This document shows, piece after piece, positions 1 to 11,801 of a stretch of 64,000 nucleotides of DNA. The notes under the pieces are model-generated. The model was given only the letters and a program-made list of their open reading frames with translations, had not been told where the DNA came from and searched no databases. The position numbers were made by a program, and so were the translations under genes. Each line of letters opens with the position of its first letter. The stretch's first letter is position 1. Origin of the DNA: Paraspadella gotoi (taxonomy: Eukaryota; Chaetognatha); NCBI GenBank assembly GCA_051294375.1, contig JBJCIZ010000239.1:3196964-3260963 (forward strand), written 5' to 3'.

Positions 1-85
1 ACCTTATATTAAACCTTAAGTCATTTGAAATTATAACATCCTAATCCTGCCAAACTTAAACAATTACCTTAAATTCGCTTTCCAG

Positions 86-3000
86 GAAGAGATGCGCAAG
101 ATGCGCTCCAACCACGCCCAGCTCGTCGACGAGAGCCAACGCGTCATGGAGCGCCTGGGTCTCGCCGAAGAGGAGCGGGACAATCTGGAAGCGACGCTCC
201 AGCTGGTCAGAGGCGAGAAGACCTCGCTGGAGCGGACCGTGGTGGAGCAGGAGGAGACGAAGAGGAGGCAGAAGAGGAAGATCGAGGAGGGGAAGGAGAA
301 GATGGGGAGGATGTCGGAGAAGGTGGAGGGCTTTCAGGGTGAGAGAGAGAGAGAGACAGAGACAGAGAGAATATAAAAAAAAATATATATATATATATAA
401 AATATCCTCCTTTTCCTCCCAGGGGAAATGCGGACGATCCTCTCCGCGATCCACGACCGCGAATCGAGCGACGGACGCGTCCTGCGGCAGATGCAGCGTC
501 GAGTCGACGAGGCTCTGGAAAGTCTCGCCGCGGCGGAGCAGGAGAAACGCCGACTGCAGCAGACCGTGGAGGAGAGGGACGAAGAGATCAGAGGGATGAG
601 GGTAAGGGCCTGGGCAAGGGCTGACGGGTAAGGAATTGTTTTTACAAACAAATTATGGAGAAAATTAAAGAGAAAAGCGTTGGTTACTCCTTGACTTCAC
701 GAGATTACTGCAATATGCAAATGAGATTAAACTACGATTATATACTTTCCAGTCGACGGAGATCGTTCGTCGTGCGGAAGAAGATCGCGCGGCGGCGTCG
801 AGGGTCTTCCATCGCGTCCAGGAATTCTTGGGGGCGTCGACGGACGAGTTGAAGACGATGGACGCGGAGGCGGCGGAACTGGAGAAGGCGTTGGCAACGG
901 CGGAGGCGGATGTCGCCGTGCTCAAGGAAGAGGTCGATTGACTGAGCGATTTATTGGGTCGCTGGGTTAATTGTCTGATATCAATTGATTCGTGTATCTA
1001 ATTATTAATTGATTGTACGAATGCTTGATAGTTTAGGTTGCTCAATTGATTAATCGACTTCCTACAGGTCATCCGTCTCACCTCCACCCTCGACTCTTAC
1101 GAGCGCCACGCCGCCGCAGCGGCAGCGGAGAACGCCGACCTCCGCCGCGTCGCCGACGAACGGCTGCAGCATATGCGGCTGCTGGAGGCGGCCGCCGCGG
1201 AGGAGCGGCTCGGCGCCGAGAATCTCCGTCGGAAAATGAGCGGATACGTGGATGAGCTGAGATCGATGCCGGAACGGCTGAGGGAGGTTCGTTGTTTGAA
1301 GGGTTAGGTTGAGGCTTTAGCATATCTGCAATCAAATATTACATTTCCAATCTTTCGACTTCTTCCTTCTTGCCCTGTCCCTTACCCACCTCGCTCGCCC
1401 AAAGGTGGAGACCGAGCTGGCAGCGGCGCGAGCAGAGTTGACTTCCTACCGAGAAGAGATCCGAGTGCGCGACAGGGCGATCGAGGATCGAGAGGCTGCG
1501 GCGGAAGCGGCCGCTGCGGAGAAAGCGGCGCTGCAGGTCGGGATTCGGATTTGATAATTTTTAAAAAATTCATATAAACCCCCCCAATGTTGAAATCACC
1601 CCATCGTCCGAAGACCGAGTTGGACGCGAAACGCGAAGAGTTAATTCGGCTGCAAGAAGTGGAGGCAAAATCGGAGGCGGACGCGAAGGCGGTCGCGCTT
1701 CTCAAGGTTTTTGGATTCGGAAGTTTAATGGTTTATTTTATTTACGTATCGTTAATTATGATAAAGGAGGAGATTGAGCGTCTCTACGCGAGAGAGGACG
1801 AATACGGCGAAGTCTTGAAGACGCTCGCTGAGAAATGCGACGATGACGAGAGGGTGGAGGCAAAGGTGGGGAGAGGGGGGGACATAAGGGGGAGGTGGAG
1901 AGTGGGTTTGGCTATGGAGGATGAGGCTGGAGCAATGGTCAAGAACTTTGATTCCATTTCATATCAAATTATGGAGTCGGATTTTTTGCTTGAATCTTAA
2001 ATAAAAAGTTTTAACTTTAGTAGGAGAGAGAGATAAAAGGACAGATAAGCAGTGATAAAAATTGAAGGGTTTCATTGACCATTGACCAATGAGCATTGAT
2101 CATTGACCCTATTACCAAGTTACAAATCATGACCCCTCTACCAAAAAAAAAGGTCCTTCGCGAAAACGCGGCCCTCCGTTCCCGCGCTCGCGCCCTTTGC
2201 TCCAGTCGACGTCGGGTACGCGACCGACTGGAGCGGGCCGAAGCCGACAAGTCGGGAATTGTGGCCGACATGGAGCGAGAGAAGAAGAGAATCTTCGAGA
2301 CTCTGACTGAAGAGAAAAAGGAATTGAGCGATTTATTGGAGCGAATGTCAAAGGAGTCGGTGGAAGGATTCGAGGCGATGGAAGAGCGAAGGAAGAGGAG
2401 CGAGGAGGAGATGGAGCGGGCAAAGGAGGAGGCGGAGCTACTGGGGCGAGAGAAGGCGGTGTTGCTTGAGGAGATTGACGTTTTAAAGGTTTACATGGAG
2501 TAATTTTAATCTCATTTGCATATTGTGGTATTTAGAACATATTTGGATATATTATTAATCGTTGTTTAAAAGGATAAGTCTTACAGTTATTAATTATAAA
2601 TCGTGTTTAATTTAATTAATCAAAAAGAATGATTAATTTCTGGCTGCCCTAACGATATCCTTGCCATCCTCTTTGATAGGAAAAGGAGTCGGTTCTGGAG
2701 CAACTCTTACGATCCTCGGATCAGACGTCGGGAGAGGAATGGAGGAAGGAGAGGGAGGAGTTGAAGAAGAAGGTGGAGGAAGCGAAGAAGGAAGCGGAGA
2801 AGGAAGCGGAGAATCACCGGATCGATTTCGAGGAGAAATTGCAGACGGAATACTCGGAGAAGTTTGGGAGTCTGCAGGTTTGATGTTGTTTTTGGACGTT
2901 GTTTATTTTAGATAATTTTGTTGATGTTGACGAGATTGATGTTCAAGTGGATGTTGAACATATCGCTCGTGATGTCGCAGTTTTACAATTTTACTTTTTT

Positions 3001-3898
3001 TTNNNNNNNNNNNNNNNNNNNNNNNNNTAGACTCTCCTCCCACAACCCGCAACCAACAATCCCGGTTTCTGTCCACAATCGACCACCAATAAAACTCACC
3101 CCCCTTCCCCCCCCTCAAAAAAAAAGGCGGAGCTTTCGTTCCTCCCGCCGCGAGAACCGCAGCCTCTCGAAGACGCGGATTCGTTGAAGGCCGAGTTGCG
3201 GCGTAGACGACGAACTGGGGCGAAAAGAGAGAGCGAGCGGAAAATCGTGGAGCGACATCTGCGAGACTGAGGGGATTGCATTCGCGCCTCTTTTGGGGGA
3301 AGGGTGATCTGAGAGGAGTTTTTTTGATGGAGAAGAGAAAAATGGGAAAGATGAAGATTCACGTTGTTTCGAACTTGTTCGCGTAACGGGAATTTTTCGT
3401 TTAAAAAGCGTCATACAAAATCATAACGCGTTTGAACTCAAGGGTTTATTTCTTTTGGAAGGGTTGTGGCGGCAAGCGATTCCTATTCGCGTCTTGGAGG
3501 GTCACCGCGTGTAGAAGAGACTAGGTGTTCATCGTTAACTAGGCTTGGGCACGCTAGCTGTGAGATTCCTAATAATTGTGCGCTCAGAAAAACGGTTAAA
3601 ATCTTTGGTGCCATTTTTATGAAGGAAAATTTTTGGAGGTCCAGGAAATTTGATTCGCGTGTGATGGTTTGGAAGAAAAAAAGTCCGTTAACTTTCAGGT
3701 GAGAGTCGAGAGCGCCGCGAGAACCGCCGCCTCTCGAAGACGGCGGATTCGTTGAAGGCCGAGTTGGCGGCGTCGACGACGAACTGGGGCGAAGAGAGAG
3801 CGAAGCGGGAAAATCTGGAGCGACATCTGGCGAGACTGAGGGGATTGCATTCGCGCCTCTTCTTGGGGGAAGGGGATCTGAGAAGGAGTTTTTCTTGA
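86..3898 (+). CDS. Long coiled-coil protein, 3' part (10 exons, 5' end outside window)
   Basis: Role unknown; long coiled coils of this kind are typical of centrosomal, ciliary, Golgi or cytoskeletal scaffolds. I see exons at 86-338, 423-601, 753-932, 1068-1286, 1405-1536, 1614-1706, 1767-1865, 2153-2488, 2680-2877 and a last exon at 3127-3327, repeated at 3713-3898. Together they give roughly 630 residues, almost all Glu/Lys/Arg/Ala/Leu-rich heptad-like helix (for example MERLGLAEEERDNLEATL, then ELSDLLERMSKESVEGFEAM). The C-terminus leaves the coil and ends GLHSRLFLGEGDLRRSFS. The frame continues across every junction: the first intron is phase 1, the others phase 0. Exon 1 is preceded by a tttccag acceptor, so the start lies upstream. 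The donor after exon 3 (gtcgat) is weak. No domain separates it from rootletin, CEP or CCDC families, so I give no symbol. Confidence 0.8.
3003..3027. other. Assembly gap, 25 N, in intron 9
   Basis: Exactly 25 N after a T run, inside the intron between exons 9 and 10 of the coiled-coil gene. The same fixed size recurs at 9644, 31191, 42894, 43535 and 48521. Confidence 0.99.
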
Positions 3899-4262
3899 TG
3901 GAGAGAAGAAAATGGGAAAGATGAGATTCACGTGTTTGAACTTGTTCGCGTAACGGGATTTTCGTTTTAAAAGCGTCATTACAATCATAACGCGTTTGAT
4001 CAAGGGTTTATTTCTTTTGGAAAGGGTTGTGGCGGCAAGCGATTCCTATTCGCGTCTTGGAGGGTCACGCGTGTAGAGAGACTAGGTGTTCATCGTACTA
4101 GTAGCTTGGGCACGCTACTGTGAGATCCTAATAAGTTGTGCGCTCAGAACGGTTAAACTCTTTGGTGCCATTTTATGAAAAGGAAAATTGGAGCGTCAGG
4201 AATTTGATTCGCGTGTGATGGTTTGGAAAGAAAAAAAGTCGTTACTTCATGAGAGTCGAGAG
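3146..4262. repeat. Direct tandem duplication of the coiled-coil gene's last exon and 3' flank
   Basis: Unit 1 is 3146-3712 and unit 2 is 3713-4262. They are collinear and differ almost only by one- or two-base insertions and deletions, many in homopolymers. The junction joins the downstream motif gagagtcgagagc (also at the end of unit 2) to the middle of exon 10. In unit 2 the exon reads open to the stop at 3896-3898, while in unit 1 the same exon is broken by several slips. This indel-only divergence looks like an unpolished long-read copy placed beside a corrected copy rather than an evolved duplication. Confidence 0.85.
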
Positions 4263-4957
4263 CATCTGGACGTTTAATAATAAAAAAAANNNNNNNNNNN
4301 NNNNNNNNNNNNNNNNNNNNNNNNNNNNNNNNNNNNNNNNNNNNNNNNNNNNNNNNNNNNNNNNNNNNNNNNNNNNNNNNNNNNNNNNNNNNNNNNNNNN
4401 NNNNNNNNNNNCCCCCCCCTCAGCGTGAGCGGTCGCGCTTTTCGAATCAACCAACTTTTGTCTTCGTTTATTCGCATCGATGGAAACCCCTGGCCCCCTG
4501 GCTCCCTCGNNNNNNNNNNNNNNNNNNNNNNNNNNNNNNNNNNNNNNNNNNNNNNNNNNNNNNNNNNNNNNNNNNNNNNNNNNNNNNNNNNNNNNNNNNN
4601 NNNNNNNNNNNNNNNNNNNNNNNNNNNNNNNNNNNNNNNNNNNNNNNNNNNNNNNNNNNNNNNNNNNNNNNNNNNNNNNNNNNNNNNNNNNNNNNNNNNN
4701 NNNNNNNNNNNNNNNNNNNNNNNNNNNNNNNNNNNNNNNNNNNNNNNNNNNNNNNNNNNNNNNNNNNNNNNNNNNNNNNNNNNNNNNNNNNNNNNNNNNN
4801 NNNNNNNNNNNNNNNNNNNNNNNNNNNNNNNNNNNNNNNNNNNNNNNNNNNNNNNTTTTTTTCATTCAAATATATAATTTGTTTGTTTTTATTTACATCC
4901 GGGTTTCCACGCGACGAAGAAAGAAAGACGGTAACTAGGCAACGGAAGTCGCGAATT

Positions 4958-4995
<38 letters not shown>

Positions 4996-5820
4996 NNNNN
5001 NNNNNNNNNNNNNNNNNNNNNNNNNNNNNNNNNNNNNNNNNNNNNNNNNNNNNNNNNNNNNNNNNNNNNNNNNNNNNNNNNNNNNNNNNNNNNNNNNNNN
5101 NNNNNNNNNNNNNNNNNNNNNNNNNNNNNNNNNNNNNNNNNNNNNNNNNNNNNNNNNNNNNNNNNNNNNNNNNNNNNNNNNNNNNNNNNNNNNNNNNNNN
5201 NNNNNGAAGATCGGCTTTTTCTTTATTCTTTTTCTTTTTCTTTTCGTTTCCAAGGAATTTCTTTCATTCGCGGTTTTATCTTTGTTGTTGTGANNNNNNN
5301 NNNNNNNNNNNNNNNNNNNNNNNNNNNNNNNNNNNNNNNNNNNNNNNNNNNNNNNNNNNNNNNNNNNNNNNNNNNNNNNNNNNNNNNNNNNNNNNNNNNN
5401 NNNNNNNNNNNNNNNNNNNNNNNNNNNNNNNNNNNNNNNNNNNNNNNNNNNNNNNNNNNNNNNNNNNNNNNNNNNNNNNNNNNNNNNNNNNNNNNNNNNN
5501 NNNNNNNNNNNNNNNNNNNNNNNNNNNNNNNNNNNNNNNNNNNNNNNNNNNNNNNNNNNNNNNNNNNNNNNNNNNNNNNNNNNNNNNNNNNNNNNNNNNN
5601 NNNNNNNNNNNNNNNNNNNNNNNNNNNNNNNNNNNNNNNNNNNNNNNNNNNNNNNNNNNNNNNNNNNNNNNNNNNNNNNNNNNNNNNNNNNNNNNNNNNN
5701 NNNNNNNNNNNNNNNNNNNNNNNNNNNNNNNNNNNNNNNNNNNNNNNNNNNNNNNNNNNNNNNNNNNNNNNNNNNNNNNNNNNNNNNNNNNNNNNNNNNN
5801 NNNNNNNNNNNNNNNNNNNN
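4263..5820. other. Gap-rich stretch with short islands
   Basis: Gaps at 4290-4411, 4510-4855, 4996-5205 and 5294-5820. The islands hold a C run then mixed sequence (4412-4509), a (CGA)n run reaching the gap edge at 4995, and an AT-rich 88 bp piece (5206-5293). No gene can be supported. Confidence 0.95.
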
Positions 5821-5845
5821 CCTCTGTCTTCCTTCGCGCGCCGTT

Positions 5846-5863
5846 CGGAGATTCGAACCCCGG
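5846..5863 (-). other. tRNA T-arm / B-box-like motif
   Basis: On the minus strand the sequence CCGGGGTTCGAATCTCCG forms a 5 bp T-stem with a TTCGAAT loop (one G-T pair). No matching acceptor 5' strand, D arm or anticodon arm is visible upstream, so it is at most a tRNA-derived fragment. Confidence 0.4.
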
Positions 5864-6390
5864 ACCTTCTCAAGACTCTTCATGCAAATTAATTTCCTCT
5901 TTTCACCGAACCCGGCAACGAAATTGACAACGAACGGGATCATCAAAATACACATCAATTCAGCGGGTCGAATCTTTTCTTCTCTTTTCTTTCTCTTTTC
6001 TTTCTCTTTTCTTTCTCTTTTCTTCTCTTTTCAACCCATGAATATAGAGTAGAAACTCACGCGCAGAAAGATTTTGGCGAAAGAATTAAGATTGTGATTC
6101 AAACGTCGTTCGAAAAAAAGGAATAATGAATTAATGAGTTTCACGTAATTAATGCAACTTTAAATGAGAGTTTTTAGTCAATCATCTCGGGTCATTCACC
6201 GCTTGTTGATTGATTGATTGATTGTTTGATTGATCGATTGATGGCCGATCTTGTAGATTGTTTCCTCATTGTGATTTTGTGGATCGTATGTTTTCACTGG
6301 TTGACGCTTTAGATTCAATGTAAAAATATCTAAATAGTGAAGAGCGCCGTGGGTGACTTTCTAATCGAGCACAGAAACGTCAACAAAGAC
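5864..6390. other. Non-coding, pyrimidine repeats and TGAT repeats
   Basis: Holds a ctttctcttttcttt array (about 5980-6030) and a short TTGA/TGAT array (6203-6240). I see no splice-linked coding sequence. A 10 N gap follows at 6391-6400. Confidence 0.7.
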
Positions 6391-6480
6391 NNNNNNNNNN
6401 ACCAGCGGCGTACGACTTTTAATAACCGTCGAAGACAAACGAAAAATAATAAAAAAAAAAGAGAAAGAAACAAAGAAAAA

Positions 6481-6701
6481 TTGGAAACTGAGTTCCTTTT
6501 ATTTGTCTCCTTCTCCGTTTCTTTGTTTTCTACTCTCCTTCTCTCTCCTTCTTCATTCTTTTTTTCGTTGTCTTTATTTCTTTGTCTCTTTCTCCTTCTC
6601 TTTAATTTTTTTTGTCTCCTTCTCTTTTTCCCCTTCTTCTCTTTGTCTCTCCCTTCGCCTTATTCCTTCGCCGAGGGTCCTCTCGAGTGGCTTTATTAAT
6701 C

Positions 6702-6740
<39 letters not shown>

Positions 6741-6780
6741 AAAGAGGAGATTTCTTCTCTTGATTAATAATCATAAGCTC
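6481..6780. repeat. Pyrimidine-rich tract followed by (GA)n
   Basis: Plus strand is T/C-rich with irregular TCTCC/TTC units from about 6490 to 6665, then a (GA)n run at 6705-6734. The open frames across it are compositional. Confidence 0.8.
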
Positions 6781-7440
6781 GCGTCACTTCAGTTTTTTTT
6801 TCATTTCTTTTCTTTCTTTTCTTTCCTTTCTTTTTTTCTTTTTCTTTTCTTTCTTTTTCGGCCTCTTAACTCTGACATCTGGCGAAATGTCTCAGCCTGT
6901 TAATCGCAATATCAGTCAGTCGAGGATCGAGTCATTGAATCAAAGAAACAAGTGAGCAACGGGGAGATCACCCAAGAAAACTTATATCTAATTTTAATAT
7001 TAAGTCAATTTTATTTATTTTTTTCACTGCTGAATATTTTTTCTCAGGTACTCTGAATAAAATTGCGCTTCATTAGTATAAATTAACAAACGTTTTATTT
7101 ATTGAAAAGAAAAAGTAAAAGCGTAAGTTATAAAAAATTATGAATTTTTAGTTAAATTGGATCCATTTGAGTTGGACTCTTAGTTATAGTTGATAAAAAT
7201 CTGAGAGAAAATCCGAGAAAGATTTTAAAGGGTGGATTTTAAAATTAGGAAAGATGCGGTTAGATCAATGGGACGGCAGTGAAGGGTAGATTTAGAAAAT
7301 AAAGGGTGAGAGAGAGATTTTCGCCGCCGTCTGCGTCTCCGCCGCCGCCACTTTGAAGAGGCCCCCTCGATTAGAAGGCTAACGAGCGGATCGGGGGATT
7401 CAAAAGCATACGGGCGCATTCATTGCCCTTGCATCTTATA
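6781..7440. other. AT-rich intergenic DNA, no gene seen
   Basis: Begins with a ttctttctttt array (6800-6860), then AT-rich unique-looking sequence, and ends with a GC-richer patch (7320-7430). No supported exon. Confidence 0.6.
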
Positions 7441-7449
7441 TTAGGGTTA

Positions 7450-7480
<31 letters not shown>

Positions 7481-7610
7481 TTTGTTGTTGTTATTGGGCC
7501 GCTAATCGTTGGATCAGTTGACGTCTTGAGATGTCGAAGTCGAAGTCAGCGTCTGAGGACGACGACGACGACGACGACGACGATAACGACGACGACGACA
7601 TTGACGATCG
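7450..7610. repeat. Two (CGT)n/(CGA)n runs in inverted order
   Basis: A (CGT)n run at about 7450-7483 is followed by a (CGA)n run at about 7558-7600, so the two runs are complementary and could form a hairpin. Confidence 0.85.
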
Positions 7611-8099
7611 GTGACGCGTGAAAAGAGAAGATTGCGTCGAAAATCGATGAGACAATCGAATCGAGAAACGGAGATTCGCATTCGAACCGGGTGCGCGATC
7701 TGTCGGAGAGAAAAGTAAACAAAAACTGTCAAACAAATGTGAAATAAAAAAAAGAATATATTATTTTATATATATATATATATTATATATAAACTTGAAA
7801 TTTGAAGTTAAAAAAGGGAGAGAAAAAGGGAGAAGAAGATAGAGTGAGAGAGAGAGAGAGAGTTTGACTGAAGTTCATAATAATGCAGAGAGCCACCAAA
7901 CAAATAAAGATAATAATTTAAAAAAAACAATTAAATCGGAACGAACAATTTCGAAAATTTCCAAACCAACCGAATCGGAAAGAAAGTATTACTCCCCAAA
8001 AAATGACGTCAGTTTTCGTCGGACAAATAAATTTTGTAAATTGTGTCTCTCAAGGTCACGTGACAAATGAAAAATTCTATCTCGAGTCTTTTTTCGATT

Positions 8100-8462
8100 C
8101 CATCTCTGCTCATTTCCTCTTTTCTTTCTTTTTTCTTTCTTTTTCTTTTTTCCTTTTTTCCTTTTTTCTTTCTTTTTCTTTTTTTCTTTTTTTCTTTAAT
8201 TTTTCTCCCTTTTTCTCCTTTTTTCCCATTTTTTTCTTTTCTTTCTTTTCTCTTTTACTTTTTCTTCTTTTCTTTTTCCCTTTTTTCTTTAATTTTCCTC
8301 CCTTTTTCTCCTTTTTTCCATTTTCTTCTTTTCTTTCTTTTCTTTTTTCCTTTTTTTTTCCTTTTTCCATTTTTCTCCTTTTTTCCCATTTTCTTCTTTT
8401 CTTTCTTTTCTTTTTTCCTTTTTCTTCTTTTTTTTTCCTTTCTTTTTTCCTTTGTTTCTCTT
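8100..8462. repeat. 360 bp polypyrimidine tract
   Basis: Almost pure T/C on the plus strand (ttctttcttttcc-type units). This gives artefactual F/S/L-rich open frames on plus and K/E-rich ones on minus. Such mirror-like homopurine/homopyrimidine DNA can adopt triplex form (general knowledge). Confidence 0.9.
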
Positions 8463-8554
8463 AATCTAATCCTCCTCCGATTTTACTCCACAGGATTTCC
8501 CTTTCAACTTCTCTTTCTTTTCTGAAATCATGAAAAAAATTTGACTTGGATGAT

Positions 8555-8740
8555 ATTGATGAAGACGACGACGACGACGTCGACGTCAACGAAGACGACG
8601 ACAATGACGACGATGAAGACGACGATGACAAACTTACCATTGACAACGATTTTAACTAATACAAAACTAAAGAGAATAAAGAAATTGAGAAAACGAACAA
8701 AATCACCATGACGACGACGACGACGAAAAAGAAACAATTA
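8555..8740. repeat. Imperfect (GAC/GAT)n array
   Basis: Interrupted gacgacgac and gatgaagac units at 8568-8640 and again at 8710-8730. No gene. Confidence 0.8.
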
Positions 8741-8869
8741 TAAAACGACACAAATTACAGGTGCGAAAGAAAAAATCGTGTTAATGATAAGCCACAACCG
8801 CTCCCGCCGCAGCAGCGGCAGCCAGCGCCGCCGTCAAAAATGATAACATCTAATCACGCCTTCAGTGAC

Positions 8870-8983
8870 ACGCGTCGTCGTCGTCGTCGTCGTCGTCTTT
8901 TCATCCTCAGTCGGTGAAAAGGGAAGCAGTGAGGCTGAAGTAAGTGATTCTGATCCCCGAAATCATCCAAGGGATCAAGATCT

Positions 8984-9028
<45 letters not shown>

Positions 9029-9030
9029 CG
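8870..9030. repeat. (CGT)n run followed by (TC)n run
   Basis: (CGT)n at about 8873-8899 and (TC)n at about 8985-9024. This pairing of CGT and TC repeats recurs through the window. Confidence 0.9.
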
Positions 9031-9120
9031 TTCCGCTTATAATCTTCGACGAGAATCCGTAACGTCAACACGTCACATATAATTAAAGGATTGTTGTCAG
9101 TGAAAACAATCTCGATTGCT

Positions 9121-9138
9121 CCCGGGATTCGAACCTGG
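9121..9138 (-). other. tRNA T-arm / B-box-like motif
   Basis: Minus strand reads CCAGGTTCGAATCCCGGG, a TTCGAAT loop with a mostly paired stem (one A-C mismatch). About 70 bp away a second T-arm-like motif (GGATCGATCCCC, minus strand, near 9196-9207) lies in the same orientation. No full cloverleaf can be built for either. Confidence 0.4.
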
Positions 9139-9319
9139 AACCTGAGAGATTTCGGTCCAGCGAACAAACGGAGACGTCTCCGCCCTCGTTGGCGGGGATC
9201 GATCCGGGGACCCGGAGATGACGGGACGGGGATGTGTTTATTTGGAGTCGCGATACGGTCTAATTGGCGGGAGAGATTTTTTCTAGCGCGAGAAAATAGG
9301 GTGTACTATAATTAAATAT

Positions 9320-9611
9320 TTGTTATAAATATAAAAATACAAAAAAATAATAATGGAAAATGATTAAAAAAAAGAAACCTGTAAGTATAAAATCCCTTTA
9401 ATTTTTAACTTTTCCACATTTTAATAAAATTTGTTTTCAAATCGAAACTGTTTATCGATTATTTTATCTCGATTTTGTTTCAAATGAAAAACAAAAAAAA
9501 ACCAAAAAAAAATATTTATCTTAATTTTGAGTCATCGTAATTTTTTTTCATTTTCTTGTTACTCATTTGAATATAGTAAATTGAATCTTTCTCTCTTTTT
9601 CTATCTTTTAT

Positions 9612-9643
<32 letters not shown>
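9320..9643. other. AT-rich DNA ending in (CTTT)n
   Basis: AT-rich to about 9590, then a (CTTT)n run to 9643, interrupted by a 25 N gap (9644-9668) and resuming to about 9735. No gene seen. Confidence 0.8.
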
Positions 9644-9705
9644 NNNNNNNNNNNNNNNNNNNNNNNNNTCTTTTCTTTCTTTCTTTCTTTTTCTTTTGTC
9701 TTTCT

Positions 9706-9736
<31 letters not shown>

Positions 9737-9820
9737 TTCTTTCTGTTCCCCCCCTTATCCCGCTTTACCCCCTCCCAAGTTTCGTCTCCCTCCTTGCGGA
9801 GATTTTCACGCCATCTTTGA

Positions 9821-9851
<31 letters not shown>

Positions 9852-9943
9852 GCGGTCGGTGTCGGTCGTCACCCTCTCGTCACCCAATTAAATCAAATCT
9901 TACCGCCTTGCGATTTTTTGAAAAGAGAGAGAGAGAGAAGAGG

Positions 9944-9988
<45 letters not shown>

Positions 9989-10102
9989 GACAGAGACAGA
10001 GAGAGAGAAATAGCATCCCGAGGATTGAGATACTTTTAATTCCAAAATCCAATTCTTCTTGTGACTTTTTCCAAATCAACTTCCTTCGCCCAAGGCGTCG
10101 TG

Positions 10103-10135
<33 letters not shown>

Positions 10136-11016
10136 AACACTGTCCGAGGCATCGATGACAAGATAATCCAGTTCTGTCTAAAGATTCGAATCGAAGCGAA
10201 ATTCGAATTCAATTCGCCCGCCTTTCTAATTGGGGAAAATCGCTTCTTCTTTTTCGTCTTACTGTTCTGAATATTGTTATTCTGTTTATATTGTCCTTTT
10301 GTTGGGATGATAAGGATACGCATTTAACGAGTGTATTTCCATACTTTTAATATCAATTAGAATATCTCAAAAGGTTACAAATGAAGAGAATTAAAAAAAA
10401 AAGTACGATAGATTCTCACTTTAGTCAAGGACTATGTTTTGCACGAAACGTGTTTACCTTTTCCGACTCATGATTGCCAACTTGCCGAGCTTTTTCCGAC
10501 CCCAACTCCGAAAAAAAAAAAAACTGTCAACGCGCCGATACAGTCGCGAAATTCTTATCCCCCCCCCCTCTCTCCCCTTAACTGCAGTACGGGCTAAAGG
10601 AACTTCATTGTATTTATTCTTTACGTTTATCGAACAAAACCAAAAAAAAAAAAAAGAAAGAAAAAATATTAATTTATATATCCAGACTTTTACGCGTTTT
10701 GCCTTCTCTGTCTTCGAAATCCGAAACCTTAAATCGCCGTTTGACGATAACTTTTTTTTTTCATCTTTGAACCGAAAAAAAGAAGAAAAACGATAAGAGA
10801 TAAACTTCGATGTTTTCGTCGTCGTCGTCGTCGTCGTCGTCCGTCGTCGTCGTCGTCGGCGTCGTCGGCGTCGACTCAAAAAGCATAAAAGGCGGTTTTT
10901 TGTGGCCGAAACATCGTAAGTGTCACGTCCGGCTTCTTTTCTTTGTTATTTTTTTTCTCTCTCTTGGTTTTTTTTTTTCAAGGCCAAAAAAAAAGAAGAA
11001 TATAACTGGAGGTCGA

Positions 11017-11021
<5 letters not shown>

Positions 11022-11080
<59 letters not shown>

Positions 11081-11139
11081 CTCTCTTCTATTTATTTCTC
11101 TCTCTCTCTTTCTCTCTCTCTCTCTCACTCTCTCTCTCA

Positions 11140-11179
<40 letters not shown>

Positions 11180-11186
11180 CTCTCAC
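11022..11186. repeat. Long (TC)n microsatellite
   Basis: About 165 bp of nearly uninterrupted TC with short TTC or CA breaks. It is one of the longest dinucleotide runs in the window and is missing from the neighbouring tandem copy. Confidence 0.95.
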
Positions 11187-11761
11187 CGTACTATTGTGTT
11201 TTTTTTTTTTTAAACCGGATCCGCTTGTACGATAAAAAACAAGAAGAGTCTCCCCGTAAAATTCGGTCTCCTTGACTTTTACGATTTTTTTTTCCCCGTC
11301 AATTTTTTTTTTTTTTCGTCGACGGTGAGATCGAAATCCGATGATCGGATTCGAAACCGAGACCTTGGTGTCGTGCTCGGAACGAGTCGACAGAAGTGTT
11401 AGAATGAATTTAGGTTACATAAGTATACAAAATAATATTATATATAATACCCTACCCTAAAAGAAAAAATTTCCTTTCATTCAACATTGTGGGTTAATGA
11501 CTTCATCACTCGCACCAATATAGAAAATTATCCATTCATTTAACAAATAAGCTATCTTTCCCTGACCCCCCCTTATCCCGCTTTACCCCCTCCCAAGTTT
11601 CGTCTCCCTCCTTGCGGGAGATTTTCACGCCATCTTTGACGTCGTCGTCGTCGTCGTCGTTGTCGTCGCGTCGGTGTCGCTCGTCACCCTCTCGTCACCC
11701 AATTAAATCAAATCTTCCGCCTTGCGATTTTTGAAAAGAGAGAGAGAGAGAGAGAGAGGAG

Positions 11762-11801
<40 letters not shown>

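Noticed and set aside
1078-1335. Minus-strand Arg/Pro-rich frame
   Set aside because: Shadow of exon 4 of the coiled-coil gene.
5840-5930. tRNA gene on the minus strand
   Set aside because: T-arm only; the upstream sequence does not fold into the other arms.
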